A DNA stretch of 46,785 nt from CAZCCV01 sp964497515 (GTDB taxonomy: Bacteria; Armatimonadota; UBA5829; DTLH01), in assembly GCA_964497515.1 (NCBI GenBank), contig CAZCCV010000019.1, positions 1 to 46,785 of the forward strand, read 5' to 3'. Both the position numbers and the translations under genes were made by a program. The stretch's first letter is position 1, and each line of letters begins with the position of its first letter. Shown here piece by piece: positions 35,892 through 45,100 of the stretch. The notes under the pieces were generated by a model. It was not told the origin of the DNA. It ran no database searches and saw nothing but the letters and a program-made list of their open reading frames with translations.

Positions 35892-36551
35892 TTACTTCCT
35901 TCTGCGGATTGCGAAGCCGCCGAGTCCTGCCAGACCACCAAAGATAGCCAGCATGCTCGAAGGCTCAGGAACGCAGATGGACTCGAACTCCATGTCGTCT
36001 ACAGCGGCACCACCGCATGTGAACTCGACTGTAAGTCGAAGCCATCGCGGCTGAGTCGGCAATGTACCGCACACATTCCATTGTTCCCACACGTTGTCAG
36101 TCTCGGGAAGAATGAACGACAGCACACGATCTGGTGCCATATCGGGAGTCGGGCGATCCATGGTCACGTCATTCCAGTATCCGATGTGCAGGGTAACGGA
36201 ACCCTCAGCGGTGTAGTACCAACCGTTCCACTCGAATGTCTTCGCGTTCCAGTCTGGATTCCACGCCGGATGCAAGGCATCGTCAACGACCTGACTGATT
36301 TTGCTTGTCGGGTTCTGCACGGCGGCAGGAACCTCGCCAAACAGTGTGTAGGCTATGGAAGTGCGTCCCCACACGGGATCACCGCCCTCCGGTGTACCAT
36401 CGCCGTTGAAGAATACTGCTCCCTCAATGTCGTAGCCTTCACCTCCATTGATGAAGCTCGGGTTCTGTAGCTCGTTAAAGTCTACGCCTGCGAAAGCCGA
36501 TGTAGCAAGGATCAAAATTGCCAGCACGGCCAACGGAAGAATCTTTCTCAT
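35892..36551 (-). CDS. PEP-CTERM sorting-domain protein
   Basis: This 219-residue exported protein has a signal peptide (MRKILPLAVLAILI, cleaved near AFAG). The C-terminus has the PEP-CTERM signature: VPEPSS, a glycine-rich hydrophobic stretch and RRRK. Exosortase is known to recognise this type of signal and release the protein to the surface or matrix. The middle (residues about 25-190) looks like a beta jelly roll of the kind seen in carbohydrate-binding modules, with many W residues. Longer frame openings exist, but ATG 36551 has an AAAGGAGGG site seven bases upstream. No exosortase gene is in the window. The gene is monocistronic and has an unusual leader with a palindrome and a hairpin. 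Confidence 0.88.
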   Translation of the reverse strand: MRKILPLAVLAILILATSAFAGVDFNELQNPSFINGGEGYDIEGAVFFNGDGTPEGGDPVWGRTSIAYTLFGEVPAAVQNPTSKISQVVDDALHPAWNPDWNAKTFEWNGWYYTAEGSVTLHIGYWNDVTMDRPTPDMAPDRVLSFILPETDNVWEQWNVCGTLPTQPRWLRLTVEFTCGGAAVDDMEFESICVPEPSSMLAIFGGLAGLGGFAIRRRK

Positions 36552-36602
36552 TACTGTATCCCTCCTTTCTCCTGTGAGATGCTTTGACAACTGATATTCC
36601 TG

Positions 36603-36652
36603 GGGGTGTCAACACCCCTCTGAGCACCAAAGAAAAAGTACTGCTTTGGTGC
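36603..36652 (-). promoter_or_regulatory. Palindrome and hairpin in the PEP-CTERM leader
   Basis: GGGGTGT-CA-ACACCCC is a near-gapless palindrome (36603-36618). Next to it GCACCAAAG and CTTTGGTGC (36624-36632 and 36644-36652) form a 9-bp stem. Both lie between the predicted transcription start and the ribosome site, so they could be an operator and an mRNA structure. Confidence 0.45.
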
Positions 36653-36664
36653 AGGCTCACGAGA

Positions 36665-36694
36665 AGTATTGCATGTGTCAAGCCTTTCTGTCAA
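36665..36694 (-). promoter_or_regulatory. Candidate promoter for the PEP-CTERM gene
   Basis: TTGACA (36694-36689) and AATACT (36670-36665) are spaced 18 bases apart on the minus strand. A second TTGACA follows within the spacer. The -10 match is moderate. No -24/-12 sigma-54 site was found here. Confidence 0.4.
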
Positions 36695-36805
36695 CACCAT
36701 TTTCTGAAAACAGGTAATATTGCCTACTATTTCTGACAGTTGGCAAGGAAAAATCGAAATTTGAGGATAGTGTGAGTCTTAATTGCTGAAAGGTCTGCAG
36801 GTGAA

Positions 36806-37228
36806 TCAGGCGCAATCGTATTGTGGGAGATGTTTGACCATCCGAATGGACGCCATCCGTCCGTGCCAGTTGATGACAACCTCATCCATCAGACGGTTCA
36901 TAATATACAACCCCATTCCGCCTTCTCGTGAGGCATCGGGCGGAGTGGGCACAGGACACGGCTTTCCACCTGATACGCTGTTACGCACTTCAATCGAAAG
37001 AGAATCGGGAGTGACACTGAGGATCACTGTTACGGAGGGGTTCTGTTTGCTTGGGCACCCGTGGCGAACGGCGTTGTTGCATGCTTCCCCGACAGCGAGC
37101 TTAACATCGCTCACATCGTCAGGAGAGAAGCGCATTCTGGCTGCAATTCCTTCTACAGCATTTCTTACAACGCTTACGTACTCTGCTCTGCTTGGGATCT
37201 CGAGCCTTATCTGTTGTGCTTCCTGCAT
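36806..37228 (-). CDS. RsbW-type anti-sigma factor/serine kinase
   Basis: This 140-residue cytoplasmic protein has a GHKL (HATPase_c_2) fold. The N box DVKLAVGEACNNAVRHG (about residues 40-56) and the G box EGGMGLYIMNRLMDEV (about 102-117) are intact, so it should bind ATP. In Bacillus such proteins bind a sigma factor or phosphorylate an anti-anti-sigma (STAS) protein. The gene starts 37 bases after the stop of a SpoIIE-type phosphatase on the same strand, which forms the opposing half of a partner-switching module. No STAS protein or target sigma factor is in the window. Confidence 0.88.
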   Translation of the reverse strand: MQEAQQIRLEIPSRAEYVSVVRNAVEGIAARMRFSPDDVSDVKLAVGEACNNAVRHGCPSKQNPSVTVILSVTPDSLSIEVRNSVSGGKPCPVPTPPDASREGGMGLYIMNRLMDEVVINWHGRMASIRMVKHLPQYDCA

Positions 37229-37265
37229 CGGATCACTACGCTACTGCCGGAACCGAAACCTCCAC

Positions 37266-39554
37266 TTATACCGATTTCAATACCACAAGAGCGACATCGT
37301 CTTGTGGTCCGGTACCGGCTGACTTCATTAGTCCTGCGTATATATTATCGGCAGTCTCCTGGGCTGGCTTTAGTCGAGAAGATGCCACCAGCTCTGCGAT
37401 GTCCTCTACCGTGAACCTTCCTCTGACCGCGGGAGAGTCTACAACACCGTCGGTAAAGAGAACTAGCACAGATCCAGGGTCTAGCACAACTTCCTTTTCT
37501 TCGAACACAACGTCTTTTCTGATACCTGCCAGAATGCCATCGGCCCAAAGGCGTTCAATGGTTCCATCGGCACGACTGAGCAGCGGGGGCTCGTGACCAG
37601 CACACGCATAACGGAAAACACGGGTGTTTGCGTCAAATACACCATAAAAAATTGTAATAAATACTTCGGGCTGCGTTTCATCGCAGACTACCCGATTGAG
37701 CCGCTCAAGGACAACGCCTGGTGGATGATCATCTACTGCGTACGCTCTTAGCACGTGTTTTCCCATTGAGGTATACATAGCAGCAGAGACGCTGTTTCCT
37801 GCTACGTCAGCTATGACTACACCAACTCTGCCTGAACCGATTTTGATAAGGTCGTAGTAGTCTCCTCCAACCTCTCTTGCCGGCAGGAATCTGTGCCCTA
37901 TGTCGAGTCCCTCAGCAGTAAGCGGCACTGTGGGCACGAGCTGGAACTGAAGTGAACGAGCTATATCGTATTTGTGCTTATAAATGAGAGCGTTGTGCAG
38001 CGCAACACCTGCGAGACCTCCCAAAGAAGCCAGTGTTCTAAGCTCGGTTTTGGATGGAACCCTGCGGACTGTGGAGAACAATGCGATTGCCCCCACCATT
38101 CTGCCCGATGAAACCAGAGGCACACAAATAGCCGACACAAACCCTTCGGCATCGGAAATGTCGGTTCTAAGTGGAGAGTCTGCACCTAACTCCGTCCAAA
38201 CTGGCTCTCTGGCATCGAGCGCCATACCTGCAATTGGCAGCGCCAACTCCAGATAAGAGCTCTTTCGGTGGTGCATTTTGAGCCCTTGTCCATCCAGACG
38301 TCGGAACCTTCCGGCATCGGCTTCGTACGCGAGCAGCGCGCACGCATCCATATGCGCCATAGCCATAAACCTGGCTGTAATGAGCGACAGAACCTCACTA
38401 AGCTCAAGGGTAGAAGTTATCGCCTCAGAAATCTGCAACAGAGATGCCAGTTCTATCGACCTGCGATTCAATCTGTCGTATAGCTGCGCTTTGTCGATTG
38501 CAACAGCTACCTGGTTCGCAATAGTCGAGAGAAACTCCACTTCCCTAGGGCCAAATCGTCTGCCTTGCTCGATGGTGCTGGCATTGAGAACACCAGTGAC
38601 TCTGCCACTAACCTTGAGCGGAACCGACATTGCAGAAGAAATATCATCCCTGTAACGGTTCATTTTGAACCTTGGGTCCTGCCTGGCGTCGTGTACCAGA
38701 ATCGGCTGTCCGTGCTCAGCTACCCAACCCGATATACCTTCGCCGACAGCGACTGACGCGGTATCGATGATATCCTGGCATATCCCCTTTGAAGCTCTGA
38801 TTCTCAGACGAGATGTATCTTCGTCGAGAAGCATGATAGACCCCACGTTCGCACCAACTGCAATGAGGCACTGATCCAAGGCAAGATCCAGAAGCTGCGA
38901 GAGATCCAGAATGGAGGCAACCGCTTCACTCACACGGTTGACAATTGATAACTCCTGCAACTTGCGGTTAGCCAGCTCGATAAGCTCGGCATCTGTGCGG
39001 GATATTGAGTTGGTACCGGACTCCGGCAACGCATTTGTAGGCTTCGATCTCGATACCGCAAACGTTACTTGAAGAGCTATTGCCGAAAGGACTTCGATGT
39101 CAGATGGAGAAAAAGTGCGAACTCTGTTGGAAAGAACCATCAGCACGCCAATTGCGCCGCCGTCGGCTTTCAGCGGCACGCAAAGAAGTGACTCTACTCC
39201 CTGTCTGGCAAGAAGCGACATTCCTTTTCGTTTGTCTGAAGCAACACTTGAGACAAGCACAGGAGTTGCATCTTCCAAGCACTGACGGAGAGCCGCTTCA
39301 CCGGGAATGGGTGTTTTCTTCTTTGCTGGCTCATACTGGTAGCCTGCAGCAAGATTGAGTCCTTTGCTGCTATCGGAGAGGAATACGGCAGCAGAGTCGA
39401 CCTGCAGGAGCACCGCGCCTGTCTCGGCGGCGGCGGACATCGTCTCGCTAGGGGTACGGTCGGATACAACAGCTTGTGACAGGTGCGAAAGGGCCAGAAC
39501 AACAGCTTCGTAGTCAGCCATCTGCTGACCATCTGCACGAGCAACGCCCTTCAT
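37266..39554 (-). CDS. GAF-GAF-GAF-SpoIIE phosphatase (PP2C family)
   Basis: This is a 762-residue cytoplasmic phosphatase with three GAF sensor domains (about residues 27-170, 210-350 and 375-520). A C-terminal SpoIIE/RsbU-type PP2C domain (about 553-760) follows. Metal-binding motifs are visible: GGDYYD, VIADVAGNSVSAAMY, VLFTDGVVDS and the terminal QDDVALVVLK. It should dephosphorylate an anti-anti-sigma protein in response to ligands bound by the GAF domains. The frame is open from 39587, but ATG 39554 has an AAAGGTGG site six bases upstream. It is cotranscribed with the RsbW-like kinase that follows and has its own consensus promoter. Confidence 0.92.
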   Translation of the reverse strand: MKGVARADGQQMADYEAVVLALSHLSQAVVSDRTPSETMSAAAETGAVLLQVDSAAVFLSDSSKGLNLAAGYQYEPAKKKTPIPGEAALRQCLEDATPVLVSSVASDKRKGMSLLARQGVESLLCVPLKADGGAIGVLMVLSNRVRTFSPSDIEVLSAIALQVTFAVSRSKPTNALPESGTNSISRTDAELIELANRKLQELSIVNRVSEAVASILDLSQLLDLALDQCLIAVGANVGSIMLLDEDTSRLRIRASKGICQDIIDTASVAVGEGISGWVAEHGQPILVHDARQDPRFKMNRYRDDISSAMSVPLKVSGRVTGVLNASTIEQGRRFGPREVEFLSTIANQVAVAIDKAQLYDRLNRRSIELASLLQISEAITSTLELSEVLSLITARFMAMAHMDACALLAYEADAGRFRRLDGQGLKMHHRKSSYLELALPIAGMALDAREPVWTELGADSPLRTDISDAEGFVSAICVPLVSSGRMVGAIALFSTVRRVPSKTELRTLASLGGLAGVALHNALIYKHKYDIARSLQFQLVPTVPLTAEGLDIGHRFLPAREVGGDYYDLIKIGSGRVGVVIADVAGNSVSAAMYTSMGKHVLRAYAVDDHPPGVVLERLNRVVCDETQPEVFITIFYGVFDANTRVFRYACAGHEPPLLSRADGTIERLWADGILAGIRKDVVFEEKEVVLDPGSVLVLFTDGVVDSPAVRGRFTVEDIAELVASSRLKPAQETADNIYAGLMKSAGTGPQDDVALVVLKSV

Positions 39555-39633
39555 CTTGGGCCACCTTTCCAAGTCGGACAGACTCAAGATAGAACGACTG
39601 CACTAATAGTCGTCATCTCAGTCGGATGGTTTG

Positions 39634-39663
39634 AGTATAACAATGGCCAGGTATACGTGTCAA
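39634..39663 (-). promoter_or_regulatory. Sigma-70-type promoter for the SpoIIE/RsbW pair
   Basis: On the minus strand, TTGACA (39663-39658) and TATACT (39639-39634) are separated by 18 bases, about 80 bases before ATG 39554. Confidence 0.65.
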
Positions 39664-39785
39664 TGACGGAACGAACGCCCGGGCTAGAGGTTCCTTTTGT
39701 CGATGCAGCCACTGCCTGGAGAGATTCTGGTAGCCAGCAAACACAGGAAACTAAGAAATAGCCGTGCGTCGGACGTTATGCACTC

Positions 39786-40070
39786 TTAGCCGTCTTCCAA
39801 ACCGATTTCCCACATTCGCTCGAGATCCTCGCGCGCGTAGCTTTTGAAGGCGATGAGTGTGGTAGTCTTCACAACTCCCGGCATTTTCAGCATCCTATTT
39901 GAAATGACTTCGGCGAGTTGTTCGTGCTCTTTCACTCGAACCACAGCGACCAAATCCCAACCTCCAGCCACCGAATAGACTTCGCGCACGCCATCGAAGC
40001 CGATCAACGCCTCCGCAGTCTCCGGAACCATATGGCGCTCCACCTGTATCAAAACTATTGCTGTAACCAT
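39786..40070 (-). CDS. Stand-alone Lrp/AsnC ligand-binding (RAM) domain protein
   Basis: This 94-residue protein consists only of the alpha/beta RAM domain found at the C-terminus of Lrp/AsnC regulators. It starts MVTAIVLIQVE and contains the GxxDLVAVV strand (GGWDLVAVVRV) and the ligand-loop segment MPGVVKTTTLIAFK. The DNA-binding helix-turn-helix is absent, so it may act as an amino-acid sensor or enzyme modulator, as known for other stand-alone RAM proteins. ATG 40070 has a GGAGG site. It lies 70 bases downstream of leuB on the same strand, with a hairpin between them, and may respond to branched-chain amino acids; this last point is inference. Confidence 0.85.
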   Translation of the reverse strand: MVTAIVLIQVERHMVPETAEALIGFDGVREVYSVAGGWDLVAVVRVKEHEQLAEVISNRMLKMPGVVKTTTLIAFKSYAREDLERMWEIGLEDG

Positions 40071-40093
40071 AAACCCGCCTCCAACGCCAAGGC

Positions 40094-40124
40094 GGATAGG
40101 GGATTTATAGTCGATCCCCTATCC
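40094..40124 (-). terminator. Hairpin between leuB and the RAM-domain gene
   Basis: GGATAGGGGAT and ATCCCCTATCC form a perfect 11-bp stem with a 9-base loop, 16 bases past the leuB stop. There is no clear T-run; it may attenuate or stabilise the upstream mRNA. Confidence 0.5.
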
Positions 40125-40140
40125 ACTTGTTAATTGTTAA

Positions 40141-41199
40141 CTATCCTTCAGCCACGAACCCAGCGACCAGGTCGCCTACTTCCGTGGTTGAGTACCCCAT
40201 CTTGCCAGCAGCCATACTCTTTAGCTTCTCGCCTGTGGTTTTAGCGATTGCTTTATCCACAATCTCTGCCGCTTTTGTCTCACCCAACGTCTCGAGCATC
40301 ATCTGCGCCGAACCGATTGCCGCCAGCGGGTTGATGACATTCATATTGGTGTACTTAGGAGCTGAGCCGCCGATGGGCTCAAACATCGATACACCCTCGG
40401 GGTTGATGTTTCCACCAGCAGCGATTCCCATTCCACCCTGAACCATAGCACCGAGGTCGGTGATGATATCTCCGAACAGGTTGTCAGTGACAATAACGTC
40501 GAACCACTCCGGATTCTTTACCATCCACATGCAAGTGGCATCCACGTGAGCATAATCGGGCTCAATATCCGGATACTCTTTTGCTACCTCGTAGAATGTT
40601 CGCTCCCAAAGATCCATTGCGTAAGTGAGGACGTTGGTCTTGCCGACGAGTGTAACTTTCTTCCCTTTGTTTCGCTTCTTTGCATACTCGAAAGCGTAGC
40701 GGATGCACCGCTCGACACCTTTTCTGGTGTTGATCGATTCCTGTATCGCGACCTCATCCGGCGTTCCCTTCTTCAGGAAACCGCCACCGCCTGTGTAAAG
40801 CCCTTCGGTGTTCTCTCGAACTACCACAAAGTCGACCTCCTCAGGCCCTTTGTCTTTAATTGGTGTCCACACGCCGGGGTACAGTTTCACTGGCCGCAAG
40901 TTGATGTACTGGTCGAGCGCAAAGCGCAGGTTCAGAAGAATGCCCTTCTCCAAAACCCCTGGTTTTACTCCCGGGTGACCTATTGCGCCAAGATAGATGG
41001 CATCGTACTTGCGGAGCTCATCCGCTGCGTTTTCTGGCAGGATCTCGCCAGTGGCGAGATATCTGTCTCCGCCCCAATCGTACGTAGTCGTCTCATATTG
41101 GAAGCCTGTTTTCTTGGCTGCGGCATCGAGAACCTTCAGGCCCTCTCTTACCACTTCAGGCCCGGTCCCGTCGCCGGGCAAAACGGCAATCTTATACAT
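40141..41199 (-). CDS. leuB: 3-isopropylmalate dehydrogenase
   Basis: This 352-residue cytoplasmic enzyme belongs to the isopropylmalate/isocitrate dehydrogenase family and oxidatively decarboxylates 3-isopropylmalate in leucine synthesis. Visible signatures are AVLPGDGTGPEV at the start, the substrate-loop LRFALDQYINLRPVKLYPG, VVRENTEGLY, the metal-site VTDNLFGDIITDLGA and the NAD-specificity region EPIGGSAPKYT. Close relatives include tartrate and isocitrate dehydrogenases, but the loop and the GGGGF segment fit LeuB best. The frame opens at TTG 41208, but ATG 41199 lies ten bases after a strong GAGGAGG site. leuA, leuC and leuD are not in the window. A possible -10 box TATACT lies at 41261-41266. 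Confidence 0.88.
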   Translation of the reverse strand: MYKIAVLPGDGTGPEVVREGLKVLDAAAKKTGFQYETTTYDWGGDRYLATGEILPENAADELRKYDAIYLGAIGHPGVKPGVLEKGILLNLRFALDQYINLRPVKLYPGVWTPIKDKGPEEVDFVVVRENTEGLYTGGGGFLKKGTPDEVAIQESINTRKGVERCIRYAFEYAKKRNKGKKVTLVGKTNVLTYAMDLWERTFYEVAKEYPDIEPDYAHVDATCMWMVKNPEWFDVIVTDNLFGDIITDLGAMVQGGMGIAAGGNINPEGVSMFEPIGGSAPKYTNMNVINPLAAIGSAQMMLETLGETKAAEIVDKAIAKTTGEKLKSMAAGKMGYSTTEVGDLVAGFVAEG

Positions 41200-41443
41200 A
41201 AAGAACAATCCTCCTCAAATTATCCTCTTAGCATCTTGGTGTGCTATTTCCTTCCAAGTTAGTATACAAAGAATTGCAACCAGCTACAGTACAGAATGCA
41301 GTCGGAGCACCAAGCACGCTGTCAAAAACCGTGATATTCACAATTTGGGGATGTACAAAATGGATTTGGTGCGCATCAGCTAATCCAAAAGGGGAATACG
41401 CAAAGAATGCCGCAATGTTTTGGGCTGATAGAAGATCGGCTCT

Positions 41444-42052
41444 CTACTCTTCGGAGTCTTTCAGATGTTCCATTACACGCCTCACATTCAAGTCTGCTAC
41501 CGGATTGTCAGGATTCACCGACTTCACGTGCTCCCAGGTTTCGAGCGACTTTTCGAGCATGTTACTTCTCTCGTAAGCGTGTGCCAGCTTGTGCCATACT
41601 ATAAGAGGACAGTCTTCGAACTTCAGCGCGGACAGATAGTAACCGATGGACTTCTGATACTCTTTCTTTCCGAAGCAGAACCAACCCACCTCGTCGTACA
41701 TTTCGTATCTGTCCTGGTTCTTCGACAGTCCGTCGATAAGAAACGCGAGAGCCTCTTCGGAGCGACCTGTGCTGTCGAGAAGCCAAGCGCCGTCTGTGTA
41801 GGCTTCGATGTCTGATGGAGCCAGCGCAACAATCATCTTGAAAAGCACTATGCATCTGTCGAAATCGCCTTCGTGCCAGCGCATATCGGCCTGATCCCAA
41901 AGGAGATCGACCGTTTCACTTAGAATATCCTGAAGGAAACTGATTGTAGCTTCGGAAATTGGCTGCTCATCTGCCGATGCTCCTGCCGGCAAAGCAATTG
42001 CCGCAGAGATAATTAAGATCACAAGAATTACCGGTCGACAGTTGAATCGCAT
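41444..42052 (-). CDS. Exported TPR protein
   Basis: This 202-residue protein has a signal peptide (1-27, cleaved near GASA). About four tetratricopeptide-like helical pairs follow (residues about 60-195), recognisable by alternating W/L/A-G/A-Y/F-A/P patterns such as GDFDRCIVLFKMIVALAPSDIEAY and LAHAYERSNMLEKSLETWEHV. It is probably a periplasmic or secreted protein-interaction adaptor. No enzyme motif is seen. A GGAGG site lies 11 bases before ATG 42052. It is transcribed divergently from the glycosidase operon, and a shared role is possible but not shown. Confidence 0.8.
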   Translation of the reverse strand: MRFNCRPVILVILIISAAIALPAGASADEQPISEATISFLQDILSETVDLLWDQADMRWHEGDFDRCIVLFKMIVALAPSDIEAYTDGAWLLDSTGRSEEALAFLIDGLSKNQDRYEMYDEVGWFCFGKKEYQKSIGYYLSALKFEDCPLIVWHKLAHAYERSNMLEKSLETWEHVKSVNPDNPVADLNVRRVMEHLKDSEE

Positions 42053-42134
42053 TGTTGCACTATCCTCCTACGTACTCTTGGGTTATTCCTTTTTTACAGC
42101 CTCTTTAGACAATACTCTTGCACAACAGTTTACC

Positions 42135-42164
42135 TTGACCCTCCCTGCAAGCTGTAGCTATAAT
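42135..42164 (+). promoter_or_regulatory. Sigma-70-type promoter for the glycosidase operon
   Basis: TTGACC (42135-42140) and a perfect TATAAT (42159-42164) are separated by 18 bases, 35 bases before ATG 42200. Confidence 0.7.
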
Positions 42165-42199
42165 CGCCGAAGAAAGACAATCCGAAGGAGCACACCGCA

Positions 42200-45100
42200 A
42201 TGGATGTGGACAGACTCAAAAAAGAGTTCCGGAACCCCTCAAATACCTATCGTCTGGCTCCGTTTTGGTTTCTTAATCACGACCTGAAAGACTCTGAGCT
42301 GATCTGGCAGATTGAGGAGATGCACCGAAATGGTGTAGGAGGCTTCATCGCCCACCCGCGCCACGGACTGACTACACTGTATCTCTCCGATGATTATATG
42401 GACCGCATAGAAACCTGCGTAAAGGAAGCAGACCGACGCCAAATGAAGGCTTATCTTTACGATGAGAACAACTGGCCAAGCGGTACGGTGGATGGCAAAC
42501 TGGTGAAGGAATACCCCGAGTACCGAATGTCGGGATGCAACCTTTCTCAGGAATGGATCGTGCAGGGAGGGAAGCAACTTAGAGAACAGATCGAAGCTCA
42601 CGACGGGATCATCGCAATCGTTGCCGTTCCACTCGGACGCAGCAAACGGCTGGAAGGACTGCCCGAGAGCGTAGTGTCGCTGACGACACACCTGACAGAG
42701 AGCACCCTGAAATGGACTGCGCCCGCCGGCGGACGCTGGCAAGTGATGGTGTTTACCCGCAAGTACCTGGTTCCATTCGGTTTCTGGGGCGCATATCTCG
42801 ATACAATGTCAGAAAGCGCTGTTGCCAAGTTTATCGAGATGACTCACGAAAGGTACTCTGAACGGTTTTCGGAGTATTTCGGAGGCACCGTGCCCGGAAT
42901 ATTCACAGACGAGCCTAATCTGAACTCGAACCCCACAGAGACTGCACCGTGGACGCAGACGCTGCCTGCGGAGTTCGGCTGGCGGCACGGGTACGATATA
43001 ATTGGCGCCCTGCCTGCCGTTTTCAAAGATGCGGGAGCTGCTACCGATCAACTGCGCTGTGACTTCTTCGACACTGCCACGCACCTCTACGCGGAGGCAT
43101 TCTTCAAACAGACTCAGCAATGGTGTGAGTCGCGCAGGCTGAACTTCGTTGGGCACGTTTCCTCTGAAGGCGAGCTTTACTGGAGCACGAAATACCAGGG
43201 AGACTTCTTTAGAAGCGCAAAGTATATGAGCTTCGGCGGCGTAGACTTCCTGACGGCCGCAATCTGGCCAAATATGAACGATGTGGAAGCGCTTAACAAC
43301 CTCGTCGGCCCAAAACTGGCGAGCTCTGCAGCGCACATCTATAACAAACCGCGGGTGATGAGTGAAGCCTTCGGTTTGGCAAAGGTTTGGGAAATTGATC
43401 TTAGAACGCTGAGATGGATGACTGACTGGCAGATTGCTCTAGGAGTGAATCTGATTGCACCACACGCGTTCTACTATTCTATTCAGGGGTTCCGCAAGTG
43501 GGAGTGCCCGCCGGGGCAGTTTTACCAAAGTACATTCTGGCCGTACTACAAGATTTTTGCCGACTACACGGCACGGCTCTGCGCTGTACTCTCCGGCGGA
43601 TTTCACGTCGCCGACGTTGCAGTAGTGTTCCCTGCACGCTCGATGTGGGCGGCGATTGATCCGAGTAGAACTCCTGAAGCAGATAGAATCACTTTAGTTT
43701 TCAACAAAGTTGCAGCGGCACTCCTTATGGCTGGCTATGACTTCGATATCTTACCGGAAGAGTCTCTTATAAACGATATGGATCCGATAGATCTCGAACA
43801 CTGTGAAAGTCTGGAGCAGTACAAGGCCATAGTAGTTCCGGGGTGCACAACCATTCTTGAGGAAACGGCGGACTTCCTGAATACCGTGATTGAAAACGGC
43901 AGCACTGTGATCTTCTGTGAGGATACCCCGAAGAGATTTGTTTCTGACAGCGCAAGCCGCTGGCCTGCAGGTTTTCTTTCACCTGAAGTACTGGCAGACC
44001 AGATACGCGTCACCTACGACTGGAAAGCAAATGATCTGGTTATGACGTCGTCTTCCGCTGATGAAGACGCTCTTTCGGCGCTCGTCCCTGACGTGGCATC
44101 AAAGAGCGTGGATCAGGTCACAGCGGCACTCTCGACGACACTGAAAAAGTTCATAAGCGCGGATGTCACTGTGAGTGGAAACGATGACCTACCTTATGTG
44201 CTGGAGATAATCCACTGCCACTATCAGCGCGGAGAGAATGACTTCTTCTTCTTTGCTAATTCTTCCCTCGACAAAGAATTCAGCGTTACGGCAAAAGCCA
44301 ATGTGCTCGGTGTGCCCGCCAAATGGGATGCCACAACTGGTGAAGTGAGGTTGATTGAAGACTACGAGTTCGAAGATGAGCACATTAAGCTCGTTCTTTC
44401 ATTCAAACCGGGTGAGTCGCATTTGATTAGCGTTACACCAATGGAAATTTGGGAGCCAGCTCACGAGGCGAAACATGCTGGCAGTGAAAGAGTCACTAAA
44501 CTTGCAGATGAGTGGGACTTCAAAGCGATCACACCAAACGCGCTCCCACTAGCTCGTTGGGAAATGAAAATGGGCGGAGCAAGCGAAAACAGTTGGGGCT
44601 ATGGGTGGCGAACGTATACAACGGAGTTTGAAAGCGAGATTGAGCCAAAATCGGCGAGGCTGCTCCTCGATGGACTCGTTATCGACAAGCTCTGGAACAG
44701 CGATTTGCCGGTGCCGCTTAGAGTCACACTAAACGACGAAGTGGTTAGCGAGTTCGAGGAAGGCGAGTATCTGGACCACCTGATAAAAGAGGCGGATGTG
44801 TCTGGCCTGATAAGAAGAGGCACAAACAAGCTTACTATCTGGACACACACCGACATAGCGCCTGCAGGAAACCTGACTGAACCGGCGTATCTGGTAGGTG
44901 ATTTTGCACTTTCCGGCGGCGCGGATGCCTGGCGTCTTGTCAGCGAGCCTAAAAGTGTTACCACCGGGTCGTGGACTGATCAGGGATACCCGTTCCTTTC
45001 TGGCACGGGCAGCTATACTCAAAAAGTGACTCTCAATGAATCAGGTGGGAGGGTGATACTTCGGATGGATAAGCCATCTGATATGGCAGAGGTAATAATA

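Noticed and set aside
36552..36780. Sigma-54 (-24/-12) promoter for the PEP-CTERM gene
   Set aside because: No TGGCAC-N5-TTGC type pair with correct spacing was found; TTGACA-type boxes fit better.
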